DNA of 64,000 bases from Shewanella sp. OMA3-2 (lineage in GTDB: Bacteria; Pseudomonadota; Gammaproteobacteria; Enterobacterales; Shewanellaceae): positions 2,678,001 to 2,742,000 of the forward strand of contig NZ_CP090974.1 of assembly GCF_021513195.1 (NCBI RefSeq). The letters run 5' to 3'. Positions 27,153 through 37,835 of the stretch are shown here, in pieces. Position 1 is the stretch's first letter, and every line of letters starts with the position of its first letter. A program made the position numbers and the translations under genes. The notes below the pieces were generated by a model. The model had not been told where the DNA came from. It saw only the letters and a program-made list of their open reading frames with translations, and ran no database searches.

Positions 27153-28978
27153 TTAGTAAATTTCGTCAATAGCACTGGTGCTTCTTGCACCGGTTTCTGG
27201 GCTGCTTAAACTGCGGCGTAAAGCACCAAACAGCTCACGACCCATGCCATAACTTGAATGATGTAAATCAACCACGCTAGCTTCGCGCGCATTGAGAACG
27301 GCTGCATCAACCAATAATGTCAATTCACCTGTATTAGCATTAACACGAATTAAATCGCCATCTTGAACTTTGGCAATCATTCCGCCATCTAGTGCTTCTG
27401 GTGTTAAATGAATAGCGGCTGGCACTTTGCCTGATGCACCAGACATACGACCGTCGGTGACTAATGCCACTTTAAAACCTTTATCCTGCAAACTGCCTAG
27501 GAAGGAGTCAGCTTATGTAGCTCAGGCATACCATTGGCTTTAGGGCCTTGACCTTTAACTACAACCACGCAATCTCGGTCTAAAGCACCGGCTTTAAATA
27601 ACGCATCAATGTCATTTTGATCGTTAATTACAATCGCAGGACCTTCAACTATTCGGTTGTTATCTGGCACAGCTGAGACTTTAATCACTGCACGGCCTAA
27701 ATTACCTTTGAGTAATTTAAGTCCGCCATTAGCTTGAAAAGGTGTGGCTAAATGCGTTAACACTTCTTTATCTAATGATTCGGAAATACCATCAACCCAA
27801 AGCAATTGACCATCAATCAGCTTCGGCTCTTGGGTGTATTTACGTAAGCCAAAACCAGCAACGGTATTGACATCTTCATGTAATAATCCGCCATCCAGTA
27901 ATTCTTTTACGAGTAAGGCCATTCCGCCTGCTGCATGAAAGTGATTAATATCAGCATGACCATTAGGATAAACACGGGCCAGTAAAGGCACTGCATCAGA
28001 TAAATCTGAGAAGTCATCCCAATTAACGATAATGCCAGCGGCGCGAGCGGCGGCAACAATGTGCATGGTTAAGTTAGTTGAACCACCTGTTGCCAGTATG
28101 CCAACGATACCGTTTACAACTGATTTTTCACAAACCACTTCACCAATTGGAGTGTACTGCGTGCCCATTTCAGTTAAACGACATATTTGCTTCGCTGCCA
28201 TTTTGCTTAATACTTCACGAAGTGGATCATCAGGGTTAACAAACGATGACCCAGGCAACTGTAAACCCATGATTTCAAGCATTAATTGGTTAGAGTTAGC
28301 TGTACCATAGAAAGTACATGTACCCGCACTGTGGTAAGATGCTGATTCAGCTGCTAATAACTCATCACGACCGATTAGGCCTTGGGCAAACTTTTGGCGA
28401 ACGCGGGCTTTCTCTTTATTGGGTATACCTGACTTCATTGGACCTGCCGGCACAAACATCATCGGCAAGTGGCCAAAACTTAATGCACCGATCAGTAGAC
28501 CTGGTACAATTTTGTCACAAATACCCAGTAATAAAGCACCATCAAACATGTTGTGTGACAAGCCTACCGCAGTTGCCATCGCAATCACTTCACGGCTTAA
28601 TAAGCTTAGCTCCATACCTGGCTGACCTTGGGTCACACCATCACACATTGCAGGAACACCCGCAGCAACTTGGGCAACACTGCCAACTTCTTCACAGGCT
28701 TGCTTTAATAGCTTAGGGTAATCTTCATAGGGTTGATGTGCTGAAAGCATGTCGTTAAACGAGGTGACAATACCTATATTAGCTTTCGTAAACTGACGTA
28801 ACGAATCTTTTTCCGCAGGTTTACAAGCCGCAAAGCCATGGGCTAAGTTGCCGCAGCTTAACGCACTGCGATGAACACCTTTGGCTTTAGCCTCTTCAAT
28901 TGCTGCTAAATAGTTTTTACGTGAATTTTTACTACGTTCAATAATTCTATCAGTAACCGACTGGACAACTGAGTGCAT
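27153..28978 (-). pseudogene. edd: 6-phosphogluconate dehydratase, frameshifted
   Basis: Edd dehydrates 6-phosphogluconate to KDPG using an iron-sulfur cluster (Cys in [11 protein letters not shown] and GICDKIVPG). The first frame (493 residues) ends ELHKLTPS and stops at 27497. The rest, [21 protein letters not shown] through to DEIY, is in another frame. Adding one base near 27498-27501 restores a 608-residue protein of normal length. AAAGGAG precedes the ATG. Since zwf, pgl and eda are intact and a real loss would break the pathway, a sequencing error is likely, but the sequence as given is frameshifted. Confidence 0.93.
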
Positions 28979-28990
28979 GTGACAACTCCT

Positions 28991-29689
28991 TTATGCGCTG
29001 TAGAACACGTCAACGGGCGTTTTATGTTGCGCTAAAACGGCTCTAATGGGCATTTTTGTTACATCATCACTCTCAAGAGCTTGATGATAAACGGCTAATT
29101 TTGCTTCACCAACCAGATGTAAATAAATCTGACGGCTGTTTAAAATGGCGTCTTTAGATAAGGTAATTCTGGCATGCGGAGCCGTAGTCGGATTAACCGC
29201 GGCGCACACCTCTTGGGTAGTTAATGCGTTATCTAATTCTGTACTACAAGGGAACCATGAACAGGTATGTCCATCGGTACCCATGCCTAAAATGACGACG
29301 TCAAATGGACGTGGAAAATTCGCTAACGACTCCCCTGCCATTGCCGCGCCGGCTTCTGGGCTAGCAAACATATTCTTAAGACCACGAAATTTAGCGTTAG
29401 CGGCCCGATTTTGTAATAAATGCTCACGCACTAAACGCTCATTCGAGTCATTTTCATCAGCTTCAACCCAACGCTCATCGGCAAGAGTGATATAGACTTC
29501 ACTCCACTCTAAGGTTTTATGACTGAGTAATTGAAATAATTTCAGTGGAGTAGAACCGCCTGATACCACCAAGCTGGCTTTACCGCGATTATCTATCGCA
29601 TCTTGTAATTGATTAGCAATTTTATCTGCTAAGCTCGATTCAAGACATGCAGGTGTTTCGAATGATTTAAATACGCTTTCTTTAATCAT
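28991..29689 (-). CDS. pgl: 6-phosphogluconolactonase
   Basis: A 232-residue DevB/SOL-type lactonase that hydrolyses 6-phosphogluconolactone to 6-phosphogluconate. Motifs are VVSGGSTP, ITLADERWV, and VILGMGTDGHTCSWFP. An in-frame start at 29722 would overlap zwf. AGGAAAG before the ATG at 29689 gives a gene starting 10 bases after zwf and is preferred. It is followed 12 bases later by edd. Confidence 0.94.
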   Translation of the reverse strand: MIKESVFKSFETPACLESSLADKIANQLQDAIDNRGKASLVVSGGSTPLKLFQLLSHKTLEWSEVYITLADERWVEADENDSNERLVREHLLQNRAANAKFRGLKNMFASPEAGAAMAGESLANFPRPFDVVILGMGTDGHTCSWFPCSTELDNALTTQEVCAAVNPTTAPHARITLSKDAILNSRQIYLHLVGEAKLAVYHQALESDDVTKMPIRAVLAQHKTPVDVFYSA

Positions 29690-29699
29690 GTTACTTTCC

Positions 29700-31169
29700 T
29701 TATTCATCCCAAGAGCGACCATCTTTAGTGATCAAGGCAACCGAGGCTACAGGCCCCCATGTTCCAGCTGGATATGACTTAGGACGCTCGCCACTTAGCT
29801 CCCAAGATTGAATAATGCCATCAACCCACTTCCAAGCTTGTTCGACTTCATCACGGCGCACAAACAATGCTTGATTACCTAGCATAGCTTCCAGCAATAA
29901 ACGTTCATAAGCATCAGCAATGCGCTCGTTTTTGAAGGTATCAGAAAAACTTAAATCTAACTTGGTGGTTTGCAAGCGCTGTTTTTGCTCCAGACCTGGG
30001 ACTTTATTCATCATCTGGATCTCAACCCCTTCATGGGGTTGTAAACGAATAGTCAACTTATTCGGTGGCAAATTTCGGTAGCTTGCACGGTACAGGTTAT
30101 GCGGCGGATTTTTGAAATAAACCACAATTTCACTGCTTTTGAACGGCATACGCTTACCACTGCGTAAGTAAAACGGTACGCCAGCCCAACGCCAGTTATC
30201 AATATCAACCCGTAATGCCACAAATGTTTCAGTATTAGATTTCTGATTAGCATCCTCTTCTTCCAAATAACCCGGAACAGGAGAGCCTTTCAAAAAGCCT
30301 GCACTGTATTGACCACGAACGGTATTTTCATACACATTGTCTTGATTAATTGGTCGTAGCGATTTAAGCACTTTTACTTTTTCATCGCGAATGCTGTCAG
30401 CATCTAAGTTAACTGGCGGGTCCATTGCCACAAGTGTTAACACCTGCAATAAATGGTTTTGGATCATATCGCGCATTTGACCTGCGCCGTCAAAATATCC
30501 CCAACGCCCTTCAATCCCAACTTCTTCTGCTACAGTGATCTGTACATGATCAATCGTGCGGTTGTCCCACTTAGACGAAAATAATGAATTAGCAAAACGC
30601 AGTGCAATCAAATTCTGCACCGTTTCTTTACCTAAATAATGATCGATACGGTAAACCTGATTCTCATTAAAGAACTCTGCAACTTGATCATTAATAACGT
30701 GAGACGATTCTAAATCAGTACCTATCGGTTTTTCTAACACCACACGGGTATCAGCATGAATTAATTTTTGCTCATTAAGACAGCGACAGATAGCACCAAA
30801 AATTGAAGGCGGCGTAGCAAAGTAATTCACCATCACTCGCTTTGTCGGTTCTAATAAATCATGGAATGCCGCATAACCTTCAGGCTCAGTAAAATTAGTG
30901 CCTATGTAATGACAACGGCCTAAGAAACGCCCAAGTGTCTCCGGACAAATTTCATCCTTTACAAAAGTGTTTAACGCCTTGGTGACAAGCTCGATGAATT
31001 GTTCCTGAGTAAAGGCATCTTTAGCAACACCGATAACTTTGGTGTCCTTATCTAATAACTCAGCTTTATCTAGTTGGTACAGAGAAGGTAATAGTTTACG
31101 TCTTGCAAGGTCCCCTTTGGTTCCAAACAATACAAAATCACACGCCTTCGCACTTGATGATTTGCCCAT
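29700..31169 (-). CDS. zwf: Glucose-6-phosphate 1-dehydrogenase
   Basis: A 489-residue enzyme that oxidises glucose-6-phosphate to the lactone and makes NADPH. It has the nucleotide-binding GTKGDLARRKLLPSLY, the active-site RIDHYLGKE, and LEKPIGTDL. The frame opens upstream, but AAAGGAG and family length support the ATG at 31169. It is the first gene of the ED operon and divergent from hexR, with a HexR-like box about 70 bases upstream. Confidence 0.96.
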   Translation of the reverse strand: MGKSSSAKACDFVLFGTKGDLARRKLLPSLYQLDKAELLDKDTKVIGVAKDAFTQEQFIELVTKALNTFVKDEICPETLGRFLGRCHYIGTNFTEPEGYAAFHDLLEPTKRVMVNYFATPPSIFGAICRCLNEQKLIHADTRVVLEKPIGTDLESSHVINDQVAEFFNENQVYRIDHYLGKETVQNLIALRFANSLFSSKWDNRTIDHVQITVAEEVGIEGRWGYFDGAGQMRDMIQNHLLQVLTLVAMDPPVNLDADSIRDEKVKVLKSLRPINQDNVYENTVRGQYSAGFLKGSPVPGYLEEEDANQKSNTETFVALRVDIDNWRWAGVPFYLRSGKRMPFKSSEIVVYFKNPPHNLYRASYRNLPPNKLTIRLQPHEGVEIQMMNKVPGLEQKQRLQTTKLDLSFSDTFKNERIADAYERLLLEAMLGNQALFVRRDEVEQAWKWVDGIIQSWELSGERPKSYPAGTWGPVASVALITKDGRSWDE

Positions 31170-31235
31170 TGGTGACGACTCTCCTTTATTATTTTGTGTT
31201 TGAATCGTTCTAAACGATGAATAAAAACACACTTT

Positions 31236-31253
31236 TGTTGTAATATAACAACA
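31236..31253. promoter_or_regulatory. HexR-like operator upstream of zwf
   Basis: TGTTGTAATATAACAACA is an 18-bp palindrome with two mismatches, containing a TGTAAT-type HexR half-site. It lies 67 bases before the zwf start in the shared zwf/hexR region. Confidence 0.6.
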
Positions 31254-31382
31254 GAATTTGATTTATGCATCTATATTTTGCAATTAATCTCTTGATAGCT
31301 ATATAGTCATTTTGATACGTTATCTGCTATGATTTTCTCCACTCACAGACAGTGACAGAAGTTTTGTCAATTCAAGAACTAC

Positions 31383-31397
31383 TGAAAATTTACTACA
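31383..31397. promoter_or_regulatory. Possible second HexR box, zwf/hexR region
   Basis: TGAAAATTTACTACA matches about 10 of 15 positions of the HexR pattern as I recall it, and closely resembles the candidate site upstream of pykA. A third weak match with a perfect AAATTACA half lies at 31451-31465. Confidence 0.4.
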
Positions 31398-31492
31398 ATT
31401 GACTTTCAGAGGTAAAAAAACAACTTAATTTCCTCTATTAAATAAACTTCTGATTTAAAATTACATTACCCTATATTGGCGGATGCATGATT

Positions 31493-32347
31493 ATGAATAC
31501 ACTTGAAAAGGTTCAAAACAACCTTGCGAAATTTAGTAAGTCGGAGCGTAAGGTCGCCGAAGTTATCTTGGCTTCACCACAAACAGCTATCCATTCCAGC
31601 ATTGCTACTTTAGCAAAGATGGCCGATGTCAGTGAACCTACGGTTAATCGTTTCTGCCGCCGTTTAGACACCAAGGGCTTCCCTGATTTTAAGTTACATT
31701 TAGCTCAAAGTCTTGCTAATGGCACACCTTATGTCAGTCGCCATGTTGAAGAAGATGACACCCCAGAGTCCTATACAACAAAAATATTCGAATCTTCAAT
31801 GGCATCGCTTGATACCGCCCGCCAAAGCTTAGATATAGCGGCAATAAATAAAGCAGTTGATATACTCACTCAAGCTAAAACAATCTCATTTTTTGGCCTA
31901 GGCGCCTCTGCATCGGTAGCGCATGATGCCCAAAATAAGTTTTTCCGCTTCAATGTACCCGTCATCTGTTTTGATGATGTACTCATGCAACGCATGAGCT
32001 GTATTAACTGCAATGAAGGTGATGTCGTGGTGTTGATTTCACACACAGGCAGGACTAAATCACTAATAGAAATAGCCCGCATCGCTCGTGAAAATGGCGC
32101 GGCCGTCATAGGAATAACCGCCCGAAACTCCCCGCTTTCACTTGAATGCACGCTTCCTGTGACCATGGAAGTACCAGAAGACACTGATTTATACTTACCA
32201 ATGGCTTCTCGTTTAGCACAGCTTGTCACCATAGATGTGCTCGCCACAGGGTTTACTTTACGCCGCGGCCCGCGTTTTCGCGATAATTTGAAGCGTGTAA
32301 AAGAAGTACTAAAAGAGTCTCGTGTAAACCGAGATATGACCATTTAA
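31493..32347 (+). CDS. hexR: RpiR-family transcriptional regulator HexR
   Basis: A 284-residue regulator with an N-terminal RpiR helix-turn-helix (SIATLAKMADVSEPTVNRFC, about residues 35-55) and a C-terminal SIS sugar-phosphate domain (FFGLGASASVAHDAQNKFF, LISHTGRTKSLIE). In Shewanella, HexR senses KDPG and controls central carbon genes. GGCGGA is better spaced for the ATG at 31493 than for the one at 31487. It is divergent from the ED operon and upstream of pykA. Confidence 0.95.
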   Translation: MNTLEKVQNNLAKFSKSERKVAEVILASPQTAIHSSIATLAKMADVSEPTVNRFCRRLDTKGFPDFKLHLAQSLANGTPYVSRHVEEDDTPESYTTKIFESSMASLDTARQSLDIAAINKAVDILTQAKTISFFGLGASASVAHDAQNKFFRFNVPVICFDDVLMQRMSCINCNEGDVVVLISHTGRTKSLIEIARIARENGAAVIGITARNSPLSLECTLPVTMEVPEDTDLYLPMASRLAQLVTIDVLATGFTLRRGPRFRDNLKRVKEVLKESRVNRDMTI

Positions 32348-32431
32348 ACCCTATTTGTGCTCATTATGAATGTGACTTACAACAAAATTATTAAATAATA
32401 ACGGCTAAATTTAGCTGTTATTCTTTTGTTT

Positions 32432-32468
32432 AAAAGGCTAGAGACTGGTGTCTTTTAGCCTTTTTTTT
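32432..32468 (+). terminator. hexR terminator
   Basis: A stem AAAAGGCTA...TAGCCTTTT with an inner AGAC/GTCT extension ends in a run of eight T. Confidence 0.85.
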
Positions 32469-32523
32469 ACTAAAAATGATTTATCTGTCACAAAAAACAC
32501 ACATTAAACACTGACTATTTGTT

Positions 32524-32538
32524 GGTAACTTTACTACA
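32524..32538. promoter_or_regulatory. HexR-like operator upstream of pykA
   Basis: GGTAACTTTACTACA has GTA/TAC arms and shares TTTACTACA with the site at 31383. It lies 130 bases before pykA. Confidence 0.5.
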
Positions 32539-32667
32539 TTTTAAAAGAATGTCTGTTACTATATATACATCATTTTTAGTACCCAGTTTTGGCGTACTTT
32601 TAATAACCTAATTTTTTACAAAAACTTTAAATCTTTAAAACTTTCCTTTTATATAACGGAGTATGTC

Positions 32668-34107
32668 ATGTTCCGCAGAACAAAAATCGTTACAACTTTA
32701 GGTCCAGCTACTGATCGCGATGATAATTTACGTAAAATTATTATAGCTGGCGCCAACGTGGTTCGAATGAACTTTTCACACGGTTCAGCTGAAGATCACC
32801 TAAAACGCGCCAATGATGTTCGCGCTATCGCCAAAGAGCTTGGTCTACACGTCGCCATTTTAGGCGATTTACAAGGGCCTAAAATTCGTGTTTCTACCTT
32901 TAAAGACAACATGAAAATTAAGCTGACTTTAGGGGATAAATTTATCCTTGATGCCGATTTAGGCAAAGGTGAAGGCGATCAACAGCAAGTGGGTATCGAC
33001 TATAAAGAATTACCAAGAGATGTGGTGATTGGCGATATCTTAATGCTGGATGATGGTCGTGTTCAGCTTCGAGTTGACAGCGTTGAAGGTAATAAAGTTT
33101 TTACAACAGTTACTGTTGCAGGTCCTTTATCAAATAATAAAGGCATCAACAAAAAAGGGGGTGGTTTAACTGCGCCAGCATTGACTGAAAAAGACATGGC
33201 CGACATCAAAACAGCGGCATTAATCAATGTTGACTATTTAGCTGTGTCGTTCCCACGTACTGGTGCTGATTTAGATCTAGCCCGTAAATTGGCTGTTGAA
33301 GCCGGTAGTCATGCCCTTATTGTTGCTAAAGTTGAGCGTGCTGAAGCGGTTGCAACTGACGAAGCAATGGATGATGTGATCAGAGCATCAGATGTGGTCA
33401 TGGTTGCCCGTGGTGACTTAGGTGTTGAAATTGGTGATGCTGCACTGGTTGCGGTTCAAAAACGTTTAATTCAACGTTCACGTCAATTGAATAAAGCAGT
33501 TATTACTGCAACTCAAATGATGGAATCAATGATTTCTAGCCCAATGCCTACCCGTGCAGAAGTGATGGACGTAGCAAACGCCGTGCTTGATGGTACTGAT
33601 GCGGTGATGTTGTCTGCTGAAACTGCTGCAGGTGACTTCCCTGAAGAAACCGTTAGAGCAATGGCCAATGTCTGTCTTGGTGCTGAGTCACACCCAAGTG
33701 TGATGGTGTCTAAGCATCGTTTAGAGCAAAACTTTACTTCTATTGAAGAAACAATTGCACTGTCTACTATGTATGCAGCAAACCACCTTGAAGGTGTAAA
33801 AGCGATTATTTCATTAACAGAATCTGGTGCAACGGCAAAACTAATGTCTCGTATTAGTTCTGCATTGCCAATATTTGCCCTTTCTCGTCATCAGAAAACC
33901 TTAGCAACAATGGCATTATACCGTGGTGTACAACCTATGTATTTTGATTCAACGGCATACAGCGCCGATGAATTGGCACGTGAGGCATTAAACACTATGG
34001 TTGCTGCAGGTTACTTAAGCAGTGGTGACATGGTATTAATGACCAAAGGTGATGCAATGGAAACCATTGGCGGTACTAATACTTGTAAAGTGTTAGTCGT
34101 CGCTTAA
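32668..34107 (+). CDS. pykA: Pyruvate kinase
   Basis: A 479-residue enzyme converting phosphoenolpyruvate and ADP to pyruvate and ATP. The barrel begins [14 protein letters not shown], with MNFSHG and the active-site region [12 protein letters not shown]. The [31 protein letters not shown] segments (described by position, about 283-320) and the C-terminal allosteric domain are complete. CGGAG precedes the ATG. It is the downstream partner of the ED pathway here. Confidence 0.96.
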   Translation: MFRRTKIVTTLGPATDRDDNLRKIIIAGANVVRMNFSHGSAEDHLKRANDVRAIAKELGLHVAILGDLQGPKIRVSTFKDNMKIKLTLGDKFILDADLGKGEGDQQQVGIDYKELPRDVVIGDILMLDDGRVQLRVDSVEGNKVFTTVTVAGPLSNNKGINKKGGGLTAPALTEKDMADIKTAALINVDYLAVSFPRTGADLDLARKLAVEAGSHALIVAKVERAEAVATDEAMDDVIRASDVVMVARGDLGVEIGDAALVAVQKRLIQRSRQLNKAVITATQMMESMISSPMPTRAEVMDVANAVLDGTDAVMLSAETAAGDFPEETVRAMANVCLGAESHPSVMVSKHRLEQNFTSIEETIALSTMYAANHLEGVKAIISLTESGATAKLMSRISSALPIFALSRHQKTLATMALYRGVQPMYFDSTAYSADELAREALNTMVAAGYLSSGDMVLMTKGDAMETIGGTNTCKVLVVA

Positions 34108-34139
34108 TCTTAATCGCGCGGCATTAGCCAAATTCATTT

Positions 34140-34168
34140 AAAACGCCAATCATATGATTGGCGTTTTT
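34140..34168 (+). terminator. pykA terminator
   Basis: A perfect palindrome with 14-bp arms (34140-34153 and 34154-34167) ends in a T5 run, 33 bases past the pykA stop. Confidence 0.92.
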
Positions 34169-34172
34169 GTTA

Positions 34173-34197
34173 TTTGGTTTGGTTTGGTTTGGTTTGG
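34173..34197. repeat. (TTTGG)5 microsatellite
   Basis: Five perfect tandem TTTGG units follow directly after the pykA terminator, in a non-coding gap. Confidence 0.95.
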
Positions 34198-34255
34198 TAA
34201 ACTATATAAAAAATACCGTTCGCGAACAAACCTGTGATGATGTTAACACACCAAG

Positions 34256-35226
34256 CTAATCATCATTATACACAGCGCAGTCACGTCCCTTTTCCTTAGC
34301 AAGATAAAGCGCCACATCAGCACGCTTTAACCAAGTATCGATTGTGGTTCCAGGCAGCCACTTAGCCACACCATATGATACAGTTATGATTTTACCATCT
34401 GGCGTTTTTAACTCCTTTTTAATCGCCGCCATAAGAGCCGTTATATAAGTAGATTGATCAGTATAATTTGGGACCAATAATACAAACTCTTCTCCACCGA
34501 ATCGATAAAGTCTGTCATTTTTACCAATATGTGATGTAGTTATACGGACAAAATCTTTAAGTACTTGATCACCAACAGCATGACCGTAATTATCATTTAC
34601 CTTTTTAAAGTAATCCATATCTAGAATGGCTAATAGCTGTTGAGTATCATTATTTTCAGCATCAGACAATGCAGCTTGCATACCGGTTCTCATGGCTCGT
34701 CGATTAAACGCACCAGTAAGCTCATCAACACTATTCAGCGTTTTCAGTAATAGAAACTGCTTAGCACTGTGGTTAGCATATATAAACACGCACATCGACA
34801 ACATTAAAATAGTGACAGCATAGGAGTCTAGTGAGACGGAGTCCAAAATATCAGACATAGTCACAATAGAAATTCCAGCGATAATATTGAGCAATAAAGC
34901 TTCAACTGGTTTAATTAAAAAAAAGTACTGGCAAAAACAGGGTAAACCCATAGAAAGCTATCTAGCCCATTCTTAATGACAATAGCGACTACACCCATGT
35001 TGATAAATAATGCAATTGCTGCACTCACAAGCCTAATTTTTTTCGAGTGATATGCATAAGCGACTAACACTATAATACCCAGCACTAGCATCATATCAAT
35101 CATTGCTGCGACGAAATTTCCTGCAAGATAACGGGTAATGACGAATGGAAAAACACCCAATATTGCTACAACACTAAGTAATAACAATAAAGACAGTTGA
35201 TACTTTATCTGCAGTTGATTGATCAT
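34256..35226 (-). pseudogene. Membrane GGDEF diguanylate cyclase, frameshifted in a T8 tract
   Basis: The first frame (from 35226) gives MINQLQIKYQ and several membrane helices and stops after VYPVFASTFF. The second frame continues LIKPVEALLLNII, further helices and a GGDEF domain (LTGAFNRRAM, FGGEEF, then VSYGVA). Adding one T to the run of eight (34917-34924 on plus) restores a 323-residue protein with about six membrane segments. The GGEEF site is intact, so the repaired enzyme should make cyclic di-GMP. A T8/T9 tract could be a sequencing error or a slippage switch. Confidence 0.85.
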
Positions 35227-35536
35227 AGGGTTCTCATCATGAACTTATTTATATTGATACCTGTCGAATATACTTACAAGCTGTCAGTTTTATTGCTTAA
35301 TAATATCGAAATCACACGCTTGTTAAATGTAAGTTATTTTACCAGTATAGGCTATACAAACTGCATTTGAATAAGACTAAGAGTGGATTCTAATACGACT
35401 GTTGTTCTCTGAATATGGCCATTTTGCGTGAGTAGAGTGACTTGCATAGGTTTATATGGTTACAGCTATAACAACACTAAAAAAAAACGCTGAACAATAT
35501 CAGCGTTTTTTGATGATAAGCTAAAAAATTAAACGA
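35227..35536. other. Intergenic region, fadE / GGDEF gene
   Basis: This 310-base gap holds the fadE terminator (35482-35511) and the GGDEF gene's upstream region. No gene was recognised. Confidence 0.55.
35482..35511 (-). terminator. fadE terminator
   Basis: 12-bp arms (35482-35493 and 35500-35511) with a 6-nt loop and A/T runs lie 26 bases past the fadE stop. Confidence 0.92.
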
Positions 35537-37813
35537 TTAGAGCTTTTCAAAGTCATTTACATTGATGGCGGCTAAACGTTTTTTATCCGCTTCAAGTAAC
35601 TGCTGGAATTCAGCTTCGGTAATAATATCTTTCTTTAACGCCACATCAAATAACTCAAGCATAGGCAGCTTAGATTTTATATGACCACTACGTTGAGCTT
35701 TCTTAAGCTTTTTGTACAGATCTCTTGCGGCATATTTTGCAAGAAACGCATCTTCAACTTCAGCAATGCCGCTGGTATCGCCTTCAAACTCGCCACATAA
35801 GAATGTGATACGATCACGTGCTGGGCTTGGTTTAAGCATACCTTTAACCAATTCAACAGCGGCTTTATCACTTGGCGCATTGAAGTGATTACCTAATGGA
35901 AAAATAAGCACACGTAACAATATACCCGCTATTTTACTTGGGAAGTTACGTATAGCATCTTCCAATGCTTTGGCAGCAAAGTGTAAACGCTGTGACATGA
36001 CATAATGAACACTTGGTAAGTCATCTTGTTGACGACCATTATCTTCATAGAACTTTAAGGTCGCTGATGCTAAATACAGCTGACTTAATACATCACCCAT
36101 ACGGGCAGAAATCATTTCTTTACGCTTTAAATCGCCGCCCATTATTAACATCGACAAGTCAGTCATAATCGCTAATGAAGACGATATACGATTCATATCA
36201 CGATAATACTTTTGGGTTGGACCGCTGACAGGCGAAGATGAGAATCGACTACCAGTGAGTGCATTAGCAAATGAACTCAATGCATTACGAGTAGCATAAC
36301 CCATATGGCCTAATAGCAGTTGATCAAAGCGATCTACCGCCGCCGTTTCATCTTCCATTCCAGCGGCTTCCATTTCGGCAAGCACATATGGATGGCAACG
36401 TGTAGCCCCTTGTCCAAAAATCATCAACGAGCGGGTTAAAATATTCGCACCCTCGACGGTAATTGAAATTGGGTTTGCCATAAACGCATGACCTAAATAA
36501 TTTTTAGGTCCTAGCTGAATGCCTTTACCAGACTGAATATCCATAGCATCTTCTAACACATCACGACCAAGTTCAGTCATGTGATATTTAGCAATTGCGG
36601 TAACCACTGACGGCTTAACATTTGCATCAATACCCGTAGTGGTTAGACGGCGTGCTGCTTCTAATTGATATGTGTTGGCAATGATGCGAGCCAGCGCTTC
36701 TTGCACACCTTCAAAGTTACCAATTGGCATACCAAATTGTTGACGAACATAACTATAAGCCGTTGTTGTCTTGGTGGTAATATGGCCTGATGCGGTTGCT
36801 AAAGCGGGTAAAGAAATACCGCGACCAGCTGACAGACATTCAACTAACATTCTCCAACCTTTACCGGCATATTGTGGACCACCAATGATCCAGTCTAATG
36901 GGATAAACACATCTTTGCCGCTTGTGGTGCCGTTCATAAAGGCCATCATTAATGGATTATGACGACGTCCAATTTCAACACCTGGGTGATCAGTTGGAAT
37001 AAGTGCACAGGTAATACCCAGGTTTTTCTTATCACCTAATAGTTTATCAGGATCGCGCATTTGAAATGCTAAACCTAACACAGTAGCAACAGGCGCTAGG
37101 GTAATATAACGTTTGTTCCACGTTAGACTCAGACCTAAAGTCTCTTCGCCTTCAAACTCTTGACGACACACCACACCGATATCGGGAATAGCGCCAGCAT
37201 CACTGCCCGCCTCAGGACCGGTTAATGCAAAACACGGAATATCTTTACCTACAGCTAAAGACGGTAACCAACGATCTTTCTGCTCTTGAGTACCATAATG
37301 GGTTAATAGCTCGCCAGGGCCTAAAGAGTTAGGCACCATAACCGTCACCGCGGCACTTACACTGCGAGTCGCTATTTTCGCCACTATGGTTGAGTTAGCA
37401 AAAGCAGAAAACTCACGACCGCCATATTTTTTAGGAATAATTAGCGCAAAAAAGCCCTCTTCCTTAAAGTATTGCCACAGTTCAGGTGGTAAGTCTTTAC
37501 GATTATGCACAATGTCATAGTCGTCAATCATAGTTAATGCAGTTTGAACTTGATTGTCTAAAAAGCTCTGTTCGTCAGCAGTTAAGGTCGGTTTTGCGTA
37601 ACCATGTAATTTATTCCAATCCGGTTTACCGCGAAATAGCTCACCTTCCCACCATACATCACCCGCTTCCATAGCTTCTTTTTCAGTGCTAGATAACGGA
37701 GGAAGTACTTTTTTAAAAAACGCAAATGCAGGACGCGTAATAACTTGCATCCTGATATTTCGCACTCCGAAGAGCACTATGATTGCAATAATAAGCAATA
37801 TGATGATACTCAT
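35537..37813 (-). CDS. fadE: FadE-type acyl-CoA dehydrogenase (first copy)
   Basis: A 758-residue flavoenzyme for the first oxidation step of fatty-acid beta-oxidation. An N-terminal membrane helix (residues 2-18) anchors it. The acyl-CoA dehydrogenase core shows [46 protein letters not shown] and [19 protein letters not shown], followed by the FadE-specific C-terminal DUF1974 region. AAGAAGG precedes the ATG. It lies 22 bases after the tetR gene and is probably co-transcribed. A longer paralog is at 54.2 kb. Confidence 0.95.
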   Translation of the reverse strand: MSIIILLIIAIIVLFGVRNIRMQVITRPAFAFFKKVLPPLSSTEKEAMEAGDVWWEGELFRGKPDWNKLHGYAKPTLTADEQSFLDNQVQTALTMIDDYDIVHNRKDLPPELWQYFKEEGFFALIIPKKYGGREFSAFANSTIVAKIATRSVSAAVTVMVPNSLGPGELLTHYGTQEQKDRWLPSLAVGKDIPCFALTGPEAGSDAGAIPDIGVVCRQEFEGEETLGLSLTWNKRYITLAPVATVLGLAFQMRDPDKLLGDKKNLGITCALIPTDHPGVEIGRRHNPLMMAFMNGTTSGKDVFIPLDWIIGGPQYAGKGWRMLVECLSAGRGISLPALATASGHITTKTTTAYSYVRQQFGMPIGNFEGVQEALARIIANTYQLEAARRLTTTGIDANVKPSVVTAIAKYHMTELGRDVLEDAMDIQSGKGIQLGPKNYLGHAFMANPISITVEGANILTRSLMIFGQGATRCHPYVLAEMEAAGMEDETAAVDRFDQLLLGHMGYATRNALSSFANALTGSRFSSSPVSGPTQKYYRDMNRISSSLAIMTDLSMLIMGGDLKRKEMISARMGDVLSQLYLASATLKFYEDNGRQQDDLPSVHYVMSQRLHFAAKALEDAIRNFPSKIAGILLRVLIFPLGNHFNAPSDKAAVELVKGMLKPSPARDRITFLCGEFEGDTSGIAEVEDAFLAKYAARDLYKKLKKAQRSGHIKSKLPMLELFDVALKKDIITEAEFQQLLEADKKRLAAINVNDFEKL

Positions 37814-37835
37814 TTTTAACCTTCTTAAGTTTTAA

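Larger units (their letters stand above)
32348..32667. other. Intergenic region hexR-pykA
   Basis: This 320-base gap holds a 26-bp near-palindrome (32397-32422), the hexR terminator (32432-32468), a HexR-like box (32524-32538) and AT-rich DNA with the pykA promoter. No coding frame was seen. Confidence 0.6.
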
